Shown in pieces: positions 25,235-33,741 of a stretch of 64,000 bases of DNA (position 1 is its first letter; every line of letters begins with the position of its first letter). The notes under the pieces are model-generated. The model made no database searches. It worked only from the letters and a program-made list of their open reading frames with translations, and had not been told where the DNA came from. This stretch comes from Mesorhizobium sp. B2-3-4 (GTDB lineage: Bacteria; Pseudomonadota; Alphaproteobacteria; Rhizobiales; Rhizobiaceae), in contig NZ_VFVY01000023.1 in NCBI RefSeq assembly GCF_006442315.1, positions 1 through 64,000 of the forward strand, in the 5' to 3' direction. Both the position numbers and the translations under genes were made by a program.

Positions 25235-26413
25235 ATGTCCGATTCCATCGTCATTGCCAGCGCCGCGCGCACGGCCGTCGGCTCCTTCAACGGCGCCTTC
25301 GCCGCCACGCCTGCCCATGAACTCGGCGCCGTCGTCATCAGGGAGTTGCTATCGCGCGCCGGCGTCGAGCCGGGCGAGGTCGACGAAGTCATCCTCGGCC
25401 AGGTGCTGACCGCGGCCCAGGGCCAGAACCCGGCCCGCCAGGCCTCGATCCTTGCCGGCCTGCCCATCGAAACCACCGCCTGGGGCCTCAACCAGGTCTG
25501 CGGTTCGGGCCTGCGCGCCATCGCGCTCGGTATGCAGCAGATCGCCACGGGCGACGCCAAGGTGATCGTCGCCGGCGGTCAGGAATCGATGTCGCTGTCG
25601 CCGCACGCCGAGCACCTGCGCGCCGGCGTCAAGATGGGCGACTACAAGATGATCGACACCATGATCAAGGACGGGCTGTGGGACGCCTTCAACGGCTATC
25701 ACATGGGCAACACCGCCGAGAACGTGGCGCGCCAGTTCCAGATCACCCGCGACGACCAGGACCAGTTCGCACTGGCCTCGCAGAACAAGGCCGAGGCCGC
25801 GCAGAAGGCCGGCAAGTTCAAGGACGAGATCGTCGCCTTCACCATCAAGGGCAGGAAGGGCGACACAACAGTCGATCAGGACGAATATATCCGCCATGGC
25901 GCCACGCTCGATGCCATGACCAAGCTGAAGCCGGCCTTCGACAAGGACGGCACGGTGACCGCCGCCAACGCCTCCGGCATCAATGACGGCGCGGCCGGCG
26001 CACTGCTGATGAGCGAGGCGGAAGCCGCAAGGCGCGGCATCACCCCGCTGGCGCGCATCGCCTCCTGGGCAACCGCCGGCGTCGATCCGGCAATCATGGG
26101 CACCGGCCCGATCCCGGCTTCGAAGCGCGCTCTGGAAAGGGCCGGCTGGTCGGTCGGCGACCTTGACCTCGTCGAAGCCAACGAAGCCTTTGCCGCGCAG
26201 GCCTGCGCCGTCAACAAGGGCATGGGCTGGGATCCTTCGATCGTCAACGTCAATGGCGGCGCCATTGCCATCGGTCATCCGATCGGCGCCTCGGGCGCGC
26301 GCGTCTTCAACACACTGGTCCATGAGATGCGCCGCCGCGGCGCCAAGAAGGGCCTCGCCACGCTCTGCATCGGCGGCGGCATGGGCGTCGCCATGTGCGT
26401 CGAAGCACTCTGA
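25235..26413 (+). CDS. phaA: acetyl-CoA C-acetyltransferase (beta-ketothiolase)
   Basis: Condenses two acetyl-CoA to acetoacetyl-CoA, the first step of poly-3-hydroxybutyrate synthesis, in the cytoplasm. The 392-residue length is standard. The acyl-accepting cysteine is in LNQVCGSGLRAI (about residue 88), the NEAFAAQ and GGAIAIGHPIGASG histidine motif come later, and the second catalytic cysteine is in CIGGGMGVAMC at the C-terminus. TCTGGAGAAC precedes the ATG. First gene of phaAB, facing away from phaR. Confidence 0.97.
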   Translation: MSDSIVIASAARTAVGSFNGAFAATPAHELGAVVIRELLSRAGVEPGEVDEVILGQVLTAAQGQNPARQASILAGLPIETTAWGLNQVCGSGLRAIALGMQQIATGDAKVIVAGGQESMSLSPHAEHLRAGVKMGDYKMIDTMIKDGLWDAFNGYHMGNTAENVARQFQITRDDQDQFALASQNKAEAAQKAGKFKDEIVAFTIKGRKGDTTVDQDEYIRHGATLDAMTKLKPAFDKDGTVTAANASGINDGAAGALLMSEAEAARRGITPLARIASWATAGVDPAIMGTGPIPASKRALERAGWSVGDLDLVEANEAFAAQACAVNKGMGWDPSIVNVNGGAIAIGHPIGASGARVFNTLVHEMRRRGAKKGLATLCIGGGMGVAMCVEAL

Positions 26414-26435
26414 AAAAAGAAGTGAGTAGTGAATA

Positions 26436-26507
26436 GGGAGTAGCGAATAGGGAAGAATCGCTTCAGTGCGGCGGGACATCAAATCCCTACCCACTATTGG
26501 CTACTCC
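26436..26507. repeat. hairpin-forming GAGTAG repeat between phaA and phaB
   Basis: The left arm GGGAGTAGCGAATAGGG (26436-26452) pairs with the right arm CCCTACCCACTATTGGCTACTCCC (26485-26507) with few mismatches, leaving a loop of about 30 bases. A partial direct copy of the left arm (GAGTAGTGAATAGGG) lies just before it. Gene-like features are absent, base composition is less GC-rich than the neighbours, and the structure ends 31 bases before the phaB start. Similar repeats are scattered in Mesorhizobium intergenic DNA as far as I recall; here it could tune phaB expression relative to phaA. Confidence 0.6.
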
Positions 26508-26538
26508 CGACTTGCTCTTCCGACCAAAGGGAGGACAC

Positions 26539-27264
26539 ATGACCAAGGTTGCAATCGTCACGGGCGGATCACGCGGCATTGGCGCGGCGATCTCGATCGC
26601 ATTGAAGAATGCCGGCTATTCGGTTGCCGCGAACTACGCCGGCAATGACGAGGCGGCGGCGAAATTCAAGGCCGAGACCGGCATCCCGGTCTACAAATGG
26701 TCGGTCGCCGACTATGACGCATGCGCAGCCGGCATCAAACAGGTCGAGGCCGATCTCGGCCCGGTCTCGGTGCTGGTCAACAATGCCGGCATCACCCGCG
26801 ACGCCATGTTTCACAAGCTGACGCGCGAGCAGTGGAAGGAGGTCATCGACACCAACCTTTCCGGCGTCTTCAACATGACGCATCCGCTGTGGGGCGGCAT
26901 GCGCGACCGCAAGTTCGGCCGCGTCATCACCATCTCCTCGATCAACGGCCAGAAGGGCCAGGCCGGGCAGGTCAACTACTCCGCCGCCAAGGCCGGCGAC
27001 ATCGGCTTCTCCAAGGCGCTCGCCCAGGAAGGCGCGCGCGCGGGCATCACCGTCAACGTCATCTGCCCCGGCTACATCGCCACCGAGATGGTCAAGGCGA
27101 TCGACGAGAAAGTGCTCAACGAACGCATCCTGCCGCAGATACCGGTCGGCCGCCTCGGCGAACCGGAAGAGATCGCGCGCTGCGTCGTCTTCCTCGCTTC
27201 CGAGGATGCCGGCTTCATCACCGGCTCGACCCTCACCGCCAATGGCGGCCAGTACTTCGCCTGA
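26539..27264 (+). CDS. phaB: acetoacetyl-CoA reductase (PHB pathway)
   Basis: Reduces acetoacetyl-CoA to (R)-3-hydroxybutyryl-CoA with NADPH. The 241-residue classical short-chain dehydrogenase has the TGGSRGIG cofactor motif (8-15), the NNAG motif, catalytic Ser in ISSINGQKGQ, and the YSAAKAG active site, with the usual PhbB ending ITGSTLTANGGQYFA. An AAAGGGAGG ribosome binding site decides the ATG. It follows phaA after 125 bases that hold a hairpin. No PHB synthase gene (phaC) is here, which is common because rhizobia carry phaC elsewhere. Confidence 0.96.
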   Translation: MTKVAIVTGGSRGIGAAISIALKNAGYSVAANYAGNDEAAAKFKAETGIPVYKWSVADYDACAAGIKQVEADLGPVSVLVNNAGITRDAMFHKLTREQWKEVIDTNLSGVFNMTHPLWGGMRDRKFGRVITISSINGQKGQAGQVNYSAAKAGDIGFSKALAQEGARAGITVNVICPGYIATEMVKAIDEKVLNERILPQIPVGRLGEPEEIARCVVFLASEDAGFITGSTLTANGGQYFA

Positions 27265-27310
27265 AGCTTTCAAGCTGCAGCCAATGGCTGCGGATGGATT
27301 TGTGCCTTGC

Positions 27311-27342
27311 GGGAAGCGGACCGGGAAACCGGTCCGCTTCCC
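27311..27342 (+). terminator. terminator-like hairpin after phaB
   Basis: A perfect 14-base-pair stem (GGGAAGCGGACCGG and its complement) closed by a GAAA tetraloop, 46 bases past the phaB stop. It is very stable but has only GTTG after it rather than a T-run, so it may be a weak terminator or a stabilising 3' end. Confidence 0.6.
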
Positions 27343-27995
27343 GTTGAGGCCCGCGGTCTCGGAAAAACGCGCTGCGGCGCGATGCCCCAATCCGGCACGC
27401 AAAGGTTAACGGCGTTGGCGACGCCAGCGCAAAACCTGTGGCCAGGCCTGTGGATTGTCGGTGGATAAGCTGTTCACAACACAAGATATTGACGGAACAA
27501 ACCAAGAAAATAGCGCTGGCGCCGATTTGTCGCCGATTCGTTCCGCCTTTGAGCGCAATATTAACATTAATGGCCAGAATTGCCTGGAATTCCTTAACGT
27601 CCGGTTCAGAAAGATTAACAATTTCATACTCTTGAAGGGCGCTCGTCGAGCCGCGGCCCTCGTTCGGCGGCAAACCTTAACGCCAAGCCCCGCCTAGCAT
27701 AAAACGGGCCAGTTTTCGGATTCAGCATGTGGTGAGAGTCATCGTCATAGAATCCATATCTAGCCGTGAACAAAAGCTGAATCTCCCGGAGTCAGCGATT
27801 CGTCGCCGATTCGTTCCAGACTCGTTCCACCTGTTAAGCGCGGGCTGATTTGCGGGTAAGGCCGGCGTCTTCCGAAGCGGCGCCGGAACATTCCGCTTTC
27901 GCTTCGCACTCGAAATCCCTATGTGTCGGCTGTCACACGCGCCGTCCAGGCACGCTCCCGACCACGAGAGGCCAGAAAGCCTTACTTCCGAGCCG
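27343..27995. other. 653-base AT-richer intergenic region with direct repeats and LexA-like box
   Basis: No credible gene is present. The region is visibly less GC-rich than its surroundings. GATTTGTCGCCGATTCGTTCC (27524-27544) is repeated with one change at 27797-27817. Just downstream GTTC-N7-GTTC (27813-27827) matches the alphaproteobacterial LexA box. A pair of DnaA-box-like words (TGTGGATTG and GGTGGATAA, around 27451-27470) precedes an AT-rich stretch. It lies upstream of the helicase gene and must hold its promoter; further functions are unclear. Confidence 0.55.
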
Positions 27996-30900
27996 ATGAA
28001 CATTCAGCACAAACACACCGAGCCGCTGATCCTGTCGGGCCGCGACGTGACCGCCGTGCTTGGGCCGACCAACACCGGCAAGACCCATCTGGCCATCGAG
28101 CGCATGGTGGCGCACGAAACCGGCGTCATCGGCTTGCCGCTGAGGTTGCTGGCGCGGGAAGTCTACGGCCGGGTCTGCGAAAAGGTCGGCGCCCACAAGG
28201 TCGCGCTGATCACCGGCGAGGAGAAGATCCAGCCGCCGGGCGCGAAATATTCGGTCTGTACCGTCGAGGCCATGCCGCGCGAGACCGACGCCGCCTTCGT
28301 CGCCATCGACGAGGTCCAGCTTGCCGGCGATCTCGAGCGCGGCCATATTTTCACCGACCGTATCCTGCATCTGCGCGGCCGTCAGGAAACGCTGCTGCTC
28401 GGCGCCGCCACCATGCACGGCATTCTCCAGCGCCTGCTGAAGGGCGTCTCGGTGGTGACGCGGCCGAGGCTGTCGCACCTGGCCTATGCCGGGTCCAAGA
28501 AATTGACCCGCCTGCCCCGGCGCACGGCGATCGTCGCCTTTTCCGCCGACGAGGTCTACGCCATCGCCGAACTGATCCGCCGCCAGCAAGGTGGCGCGGC
28601 GGTTGTGCTCGGGGCGCTGTCGCCGCGCACCCGCAACGCCCAGGTGGCATTGTTCCAGTCGGGCGATGTCGACTATCTCGTCGCCACCGATGCCATCGGC
28701 ATGGGCCTCAACCTCGATCTCGACCACGTCGCTTTCGCCCAGAACCGCAAGTTCGACGGCTACCAGTATCGCAATCTGACGGCGGCCGAGCTCGGTCAGA
28801 TCGCCGGGCGCGCCGGCCGCCATCTGCGCGACGGCACGTTCGGCGTCACCGGCCAGGTCGATCCGCTGGACGAGGACCTGGTGCAGAAGATCGAGAGCCA
28901 TGACTTCGAGCCGGTCAAGGTGCTGCAATGGCGCACCGCCCAATTCGACTTCGCCAGCCTGGACGCGCTGAAGCGCTCGATTGAAACCAACGCGCCGGTG
29001 GAGGGACTGACGCGCGCGCTGCCAGCGGTCGACGCGCAGGCGCTGGAATATCTGTCCCGCGACGCCGACATCCGCGCGCTTGCCACCGACACCAAACGGG
29101 TTGCCCTGCTGTGGGAGGCCTGCGCGCTCCCCGACTACAGGAAGATCGCACCGGCCCAGCATGCCGACCTCATCGCCTCGATCTACATGGACCTCGCCAA
29201 GCGCGGCCATGTCGACGAAAACTACATGGCCGAGCAGGTGCGCCGCGCCGATACCACCGAGGGCGACATCGACACGCTGTCGCACCGCATCGCCCAGATC
29301 CGCACCTGGACATTCGTGTCGAACCGGCCCGGCTGGCTGGCCGATCAGGCACACTGGCAGGAAAAGACGCGCGAAATCGAAGACAGATTGTCGGATGCGC
29401 TGCATGAGCGGTTGACGAAACGCTTCGTAGACCGCAGGACTTCCGTCCTCATGCGGCGCCTTAGAGAAAATACAATGCCTGAAGCCGAAATTAGCCCTAC
29501 CGGAACCGTCCTTGTCGAAGGCCATCATGTCGGCGAGTTGCAGGGGTTCCGCTTCACTGCCGACCAGACTGCCGGCGGCGAAGACGCCAAGGCCGTGCGC
29601 ACGGCCGCGCAGAAGGCGCTGGCCGCCGAATTCGAGGCGCGTGCCGAACGCTTCGGCTCTTGCGCCAATGGCGACCTGGCGCTTGGCTCCGACGGCACGT
29701 TGCGCTGGATCGGTGCGCCGATCGGCACGCTGGTTTCAGGCGAGGACACGCTGAAGCCGCGGCTGGTGCTGTTGGCCGACGAACAGCTGACCGGCCCGGC
29801 GCGCGACAAGGTCGCCGCGCGCGCCGAACGCTTCGTCAATTTCCAGATAGAATCCCTGCTGAAGCCGCTGGTCGACTTGAAGAACGCCGAGCAGATTTCC
29901 GGCATAGGCCGTGGCATCGCCTTCCAGCTGGTCGAGAATTTCGGTCTCATCAACCGCCGCGACATTGCCGAGGAGATGAAGTCGCTCGACCAGGAAGGCC
30001 GCGCGGCACTGCGCCGGCTCGGCGTGCGCTTCGGCGCCTATCATGTCTTCGTGCCGGCGCTGATCAAGCCCGCGCCGGCCGGACTGGTGACCTTGCTGTG
30101 GGTGCTGAAGAACGATGGCAAGGACAAGCCCGGCTTCGGCGACGTCGTCCATGCACTGGCGTCGGGCCGCACCTCGGTTGTCATCGATCCGGCCTTCGAC
30201 AAGGCCTTCTACAAGCTTGCCGGCTACCGCAATCTCGGCCGTCGCGCCGTGCGCATCGACATTCTGGAGCGTCTGGCCGACCTGATCCGGCCGGCGACCA
30301 ACTGGAAGCCCGGCCTCGGCCAGCGTCCGGACGGCGCCTATGACGGCCAGGCCTTCATGGTGACGCCGCCGATGATGTCGATCCTCGGCGCGACCGCCGA
30401 CGACATGGAAGAGATCCTCAAGGGCCTCGGCTATCGCGCCGAGCCGAAGCCGGCGGCGGAAGTCAAGGCACGCCTCGAAGCGCAAGACAGTGCCGCGCGG
30501 GAAGCCGCCGTGGCCAAGCTCGCGGCCGAAGAAGCCGCGCGCGCCGAACAAGCCGAGGCAGCACAAGAGGCGGCAGTGTCAGCCGTCGACGGGTCGCAGC
30601 CCTCGCCGGATGCGGCAACCGCCCAGGAGACCCAGCCGGAGGGTCACGCTGAAATCGTTGCCGACAACACCCCGGCTGAAGCCGTTGCGCAAGAGCACTC
30701 GGATGCGACGGCTGCGGATGAAGAGACGCCTGCAGCCGAAGCTGCTGTCGAGGCCGCCGAGCCGGCGCCGGTTGAACCCCGGGCCGCGCTTGAAGCCGCG
30801 CCAGGGGACGAAGCAGCATCGGAACCGGCCGCTGAAGCTTCCACATCGGCGGAAGTGGCGGAAGCTGCTGCTGAGCCGGCCGTCGAAGCCGAGGCGCCAA

Positions 30901-31346
30901 AGCCCATCCTGCTGTGGCGGCAAGGGCGTTTCGACCAGCGCCCGCGTCACCACGAAGGCCGCAACAATCGCCAGCGCAACGGCCAGCCACGCGGCCGTGG
31001 CAATGCGCCGGGCGATGTCGCCGGTGCACCCGCCGCACCAGGAGAGCGTCCCGCGCATGAAGGCCGGCGTGACGGTGCCGGCAAGCCGCGCTTCGACCGC
31101 TCGAAGTTCAAGCCCAAGCCGGGCACCGAAGGCGAACAGCGCCGCGACGGCCGCCCGCAGGGCGATCGTCCCGACCGCCGCGAGGGCCGGCCGGACTGGA
31201 AGGGTGGCAGGCCGGAAGGCAAGGGCGGACCGCAAGGCGGTAAGCCTGCGTTCCAGCCCAAGCCGCGCGAGGAGCGCCCGGTACGCTTCGATCCAGACTC
31301 GCCCTTCGCCAAACTCGCCGCCTTGCGCGACCAGTTGAAGAAGTAG
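27996..31346 (+). CDS. SUV3-like superfamily 2 RNA/DNA helicase with disordered basic tail
   Basis: A 1116-residue helicase. The core resembles mitochondrial SUV3: Walker A GPTNTGKT (23-30), motif II DEVQ in AIDEVQLAGD, a motif III-like GAATMH, motif V in VATDAIGMGLNLD and motif VI QIAGRAGRH. After the core are about 350 residues with conserved blocks of unknown function, then a long Ala/Glu/Pro-rich low-complexity segment (about 830-960), and finally an Arg/Gly/Pro-rich basic tail that could bind RNA. Long acidic-then-basic tails are typical of alphaproteobacterial members. The start at MNIQHKH is chosen because the motif A is near it; the frame extends 25 codons upstream. An S4 protein gene follows directly. 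Confidence 0.9.
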   Translation: MNIQHKHTEPLILSGRDVTAVLGPTNTGKTHLAIERMVAHETGVIGLPLRLLAREVYGRVCEKVGAHKVALITGEEKIQPPGAKYSVCTVEAMPRETDAAFVAIDEVQLAGDLERGHIFTDRILHLRGRQETLLLGAATMHGILQRLLKGVSVVTRPRLSHLAYAGSKKLTRLPRRTAIVAFSADEVYAIAELIRRQQGGAAVVLGALSPRTRNAQVALFQSGDVDYLVATDAIGMGLNLDLDHVAFAQNRKFDGYQYRNLTAAELGQIAGRAGRHLRDGTFGVTGQVDPLDEDLVQKIESHDFEPVKVLQWRTAQFDFASLDALKRSIETNAPVEGLTRALPAVDAQALEYLSRDADIRALATDTKRVALLWEACALPDYRKIAPAQHADLIASIYMDLAKRGHVDENYMAEQVRRADTTEGDIDTLSHRIAQIRTWTFVSNRPGWLADQAHWQEKTREIEDRLSDALHERLTKRFVDRRTSVLMRRLRENTMPEAEISPTGTVLVEGHHVGELQGFRFTADQTAGGEDAKAVRTAAQKALAAEFEARAERFGSCANGDLALGSDGTLRWIGAPIGTLVSGEDTLKPRLVLLADEQLTGPARDKVAARAERFVNFQIESLLKPLVDLKNAEQISGIGRGIAFQLVENFGLINRRDIAEEMKSLDQEGRAALRRLGVRFGAYHVFVPALIKPAPAGLVTLLWVLKNDGKDKPGFGDVVHALASGRTSVVIDPAFDKAFYKLAGYRNLGRRAVRIDILERLADLIRPATNWKPGLGQRPDGAYDGQAFMVTPPMMSILGATADDMEEILKGLGYRAEPKPAAEVKARLEAQDSAAREAAVAKLAAEEAARAEQAEAAQEAAVSAVDGSQPSPDAATAQETQPEGHAEIVADNTPAEAVAQEHSDATAADEETPAAEAAVEAAEPAPVEPRAALEAAPGDEAASEPAAEASTSAEVAEAAAEPAVEAEAPKPILLWRQGRFDQRPRHHEGRNNRQRNGQPRGRGNAPGDVAGAPAAPGERPAHEGRRDGAGKPRFDRSKFKPKPGTEGEQRRDGRPQGDRPDRREGRPDWKGGRPEGKGGPQGGKPAFQPKPREERPVRFDPDSPFAKLAALRDQLKK

Positions 31347-31361
31347 ACCCGGCGCCAGACC

Positions 31362-31748
31362 ATGGTTGTCGAAGGCCGCCAGCGCATCGACAAATGGCTG
31401 TTCTTCTCGCGCGCGGTGAAATCGCACTCGCTGGCCGCCAAGCTGGTGGTCGCCGGACGCGTGCGCATCAATCGCGACAAAGCAGCGCAGGCTTCCGATC
31501 TGGTCAAGCCGGGCGATGTGCTCACCATCACGCTGGATCGGCGCATCTTCGTCTGGAAGGTGCTGGGCACCGGTGCGCGGCGCGGTCCGGCCGAAGAAGC
31601 CCGCACGCTTTACGAAGACATGTCGCCGCCGCCCGCACCGAAGGGCGACGCGCCACCCGATGCCATTCCGGCGCTGCGCGAGGCAGGAAGCGGCCGCCCG
31701 ACCAAAAAAGAACGCCGCCAGACCGACCGGTTGCTCGACGACGATTGA
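31362..31748 (+). CDS. S4-domain RNA-binding protein (Hsp15 family)
   Basis: A 128-residue S4 domain protein. The RNA-binding fold covers residues 5-65 (QRIDKWLFFSRAVKSHSLAAKLVVAGRVRINRD, opening with the R-I/L-D-K-x-L signature), followed by a charged tail. Hsp15 rescues stalled 50S subunits that keep a nascent chain. It starts 16 bases after the helicase stop, so the two are almost certainly cotranscribed, fitting a joint role in RNA or ribosome quality control. Confidence 0.88.
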   Translation: MVVEGRQRIDKWLFFSRAVKSHSLAAKLVVAGRVRINRDKAAQASDLVKPGDVLTITLDRRIFVWKVLGTGARRGPAEEARTLYEDMSPPPAPKGDAPPDAIPALREAGSGRPTKKERRQTDRLLDDD

Positions 31749-31983
31749 GCCCTGTCAACCCGGCGCTGGGGTGCGCTCGGCCAGGACAACGCCAACCGAA
31801 AGCCAAACCGGCACCGGCAAACGAGCCCGCCGGCGCGGCATGTCAGGCTCTTGCGGCGCCGCCCTTCTGGATTTCCATTCCCAAACCCCCGCCCGACTGG
31901 GAATAGCGACCCTTGCAAGCCGCCGCTAAAGGCGTTACCTCACGGAAAAAGCCAACAAAAACGGGACGTCCCGGAGCCGACCG

Positions 31984-32322
31984 ATGACCTATGTCGTGAC
32001 CGACAACTGCATCAAATGCAAATATATGGACTGCATCGAAGTCTGTCCGGTCGACTGTTTCTACGAAGGCGAGAACATGCTCGTCATCCATCCCGACGAG
32101 TGCATCGACTGCGGCGTCTGCGAACCGGAATGCCCGGCCGACGCAATCAAGCCCGACACCGAGTCCGGCCTCGACAAATGGCTGCAGATCAACACCGAAT
32201 ATGCCGAGAAATGGCCCAACATCACCGCCAAGAAGGAGCCGCCGGCTGACGCCAAGACCTTCGACGGCGAGACCGGAAAGTTCGAGAAGTATTTCTCCGC
32301 CGAACCCGGCGAAGGCGACTGA
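31984..32322 (+). CDS. fdxA: ferredoxin, 7Fe type
   Basis: A 112-residue soluble electron carrier with one [3Fe-4S] and one [4Fe-4S] cluster. The first binding pattern begins NCIKC..DCIEVCP, and the second is CIDCGVCEPECP, typical of FdxA of Alphaproteobacteria, with the family length and a conserved KWLQINTEYAEKWPNI segment after it. It lies 235 bases after the S4 gene and about 370 bases before carD. The order helicase, S4 protein, fdxA, carD is a recognised Rhizobiales arrangement. Confidence 0.95.
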   Translation: MTYVVTDNCIKCKYMDCIEVCPVDCFYEGENMLVIHPDECIDCGVCEPECPADAIKPDTESGLDKWLQINTEYAEKWPNITAKKEPPADAKTFDGETGKFEKYFSAEPGEGD

Positions 32323-32691
32323 CAGCGCTACCGTTTCGACCGGTATGACGCTGCGTAAGAGGCATGGTGCATTAACCGCCTTGACAGGCGGGGCAGAGCT
32401 GTGGCCTTCGCTTATGCAGCAAAACCTTGATTCTTCCGACTTTTTGTGTTACACCAACGAAACATGCCGGTGACACAACGTCGATTTATGGCGCAGACGC
32501 CCCAAATCACTGAAAGGTGAAAATCCCACTCCGGACCAGAGCAATCTGGGCCAGGCGGTCGCAATTCGTGCGGTTTGCCGGTCCCGGCTTTTCCGGTGGG
32601 TTCATCTGTTGTGCGGCTAATGATCGGTGACCCCGATCACGTGAGTTCAGCCGGCACCGCCGCCGGCCCACAACAAGGAGTTCAGGGCGTA
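32323..32691 (+). promoter_or_regulatory. long leader/promoter region of carD
   Basis: No gene is seen. An AT-rich stretch with a TTGATT word (32427-32432) and a TACACC word 17 bases downstream could be a sigma-70-type promoter. The following 230 bases contain small inverted repeats (ATCGG/CCGAT near 32620-32640 and CCGGC/GCCGG near 32650-32668), so the transcript may have a structured leader. No riboswitch consensus was recognised. Confidence 0.4.
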
Positions 32692-33273
32692 ATGGCAACG
32701 ATCACCCCGCAGAAGAAGTCCACGGCCGCGCGTCACGGTTTCAAGACCGGCGAGTACATCGTCTATCCGGCGCATGGCGTCGGCCAGATCGTTTCGATCG
32801 ACGAGCAGGAAGTGGCTGGCCACAAGCTGGAACTGTTCGTCATCGACTTCCAGAAGGACAAGATGCGCCTGAAGGTGCCGGTCGCCAAGGCGACCTCGAT
32901 CGGCATGCGCAAGCTGTCGGAAGAGGATTATGTCGAGCGCGCGCTGAAGGTCGTGCAGGGCCGCGCCCGCGTCAAGCGCACCATGTGGTCGCGCCGCGCC
33001 CAGGAATATGATGCCAAGATCAATTCGGGCGACCTGATCTCGATTTCGGAAGTCGTGCGCGACCTCTATCGTGCCGACAACCAGCCGGAGCAGTCCTATT
33101 CCGAGCGTCAGCTCTATGAGGCGGCTCTCGACCGCATGGCCCGCGAGATCGCGGCCGTCAACCGCATGTCGGAAACCGAAGCCGTGCGCCTGATCGAGGT
33201 CAATCTCAACAAGGGCCCCAAGCGCGGCGCCAAGGCCGACAATGAGGAAGCCGAGCAGGAAGAAGCTGCCTGA
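32692..33273 (+). CDS. carD: CarD family transcriptional regulator
   Basis: A 193-residue CarD/CdnL-type protein that binds the RNA polymerase beta subunit and stabilises open promoter complexes. The N-terminal RID/Tudor-like domain (15-75) has GEYIVYPAHGVGQIVSIDEQ, and the C-terminal helical domain includes the conserved tryptophan in RTMWSRRAQEYDAKINSG. The tail is Glu-rich. An AAGGAG site precedes the ATG; the frame is open for 39 codons upstream without one. Ended by a strong terminator 24 bases after the stop. Confidence 0.95.
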   Translation: MATITPQKKSTAARHGFKTGEYIVYPAHGVGQIVSIDEQEVAGHKLELFVIDFQKDKMRLKVPVAKATSIGMRKLSEEDYVERALKVVQGRARVKRTMWSRRAQEYDAKINSGDLISISEVVRDLYRADNQPEQSYSERQLYEAALDRMAREIAAVNRMSETEAVRLIEVNLNKGPKRGAKADNEEAEQEEAA

Positions 33274-33296
33274 ATCCCTTTGTCCTAGAGTTCACG

Positions 33297-33323
33297 AAAA
33301 ACCCGGCCTCGCGCCGGGTTTTT
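33297..33323 (+). terminator. Rho-independent terminator of carD
   Basis: An 11-base-pair stem (AAAAACCCGGC / GCCGGGTTTTT) with loop CTCGC and a continuing T-run, 24 bases after the carD stop codon. A textbook intrinsic terminator. Confidence 0.92.
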
Positions 33324-33339
33324 TGTTTTGGACGACCAG

Positions 33340-33741
33340 AGAGGCTTTCGCTCTACGAGTACCCCACCCTAACCCCTCCTCACAAGTGGGACTACGCTGT
33401 GCATATCTGTGATTGGCGTGACTGATCGGCCCGGGGCTTGATTGCCACGTGGTTCCCCCAATCCGTCGCTGCTTCGCAGCGCCACCTTCCCCCTCCGGAG
33501 GGAAAGGAAGGGAGCCCCTTTGGAAAAGCGTTGGCGGCAACAGGCTCGCGCCTTTCCTCTACCCGTCGATCGGGGGGTCCGAAGGACGGGCGAGACCCGT
33601 GGCTCGCCCCGGCATGGCTCGGCGAAGCCGAGACGAAGTGGGGGTCGACCAGCGCGGCACAAGACAATGCATGCGCCAAGTGCGCCGCCGCCCCCACCCG
33701 GACCTTCGGTCCGGCTTCCCCACAAGGGGGAGGTAGAGGAC
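33340..33741. repeat. mosaic of palindromic intergenic repeats
   Basis: About 400 bases with no gene, built from C-rich and G-rich blocks. It opens with CCCCACCCTAACCCCTCC and closes with CCCCACAAGGGGGAGG, and has small palindromes such as CCCTCCGGAGGG, GCTGCTTCGCAGC, GGCTCGGCGAAGCC and CCGGACC-TTC-GGTCCGG (33698-33714). The last one sits 28 bases past the end of the ABC transporter operon and may terminate it. The composition resembles the dispersed repeats of Mesorhizobium intergenic DNA. Open frames crossing it are Arg/Pro-rich artefacts. Confidence 0.55.

Noticed and set aside
27440..27620. Possible replication origin (DnaA-box-like words near AT-rich DNA)
   Set aside because: Only two imperfect boxes are visible and none of the usual origin neighbours such as hemE or dnaA is near.
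32480..32680. Possible riboswitch (GTGAAAATCCC words) before carD
   Set aside because: The words recall cobalamin elements, but the remaining conserved core is absent and CarD has no link to cobalamin.
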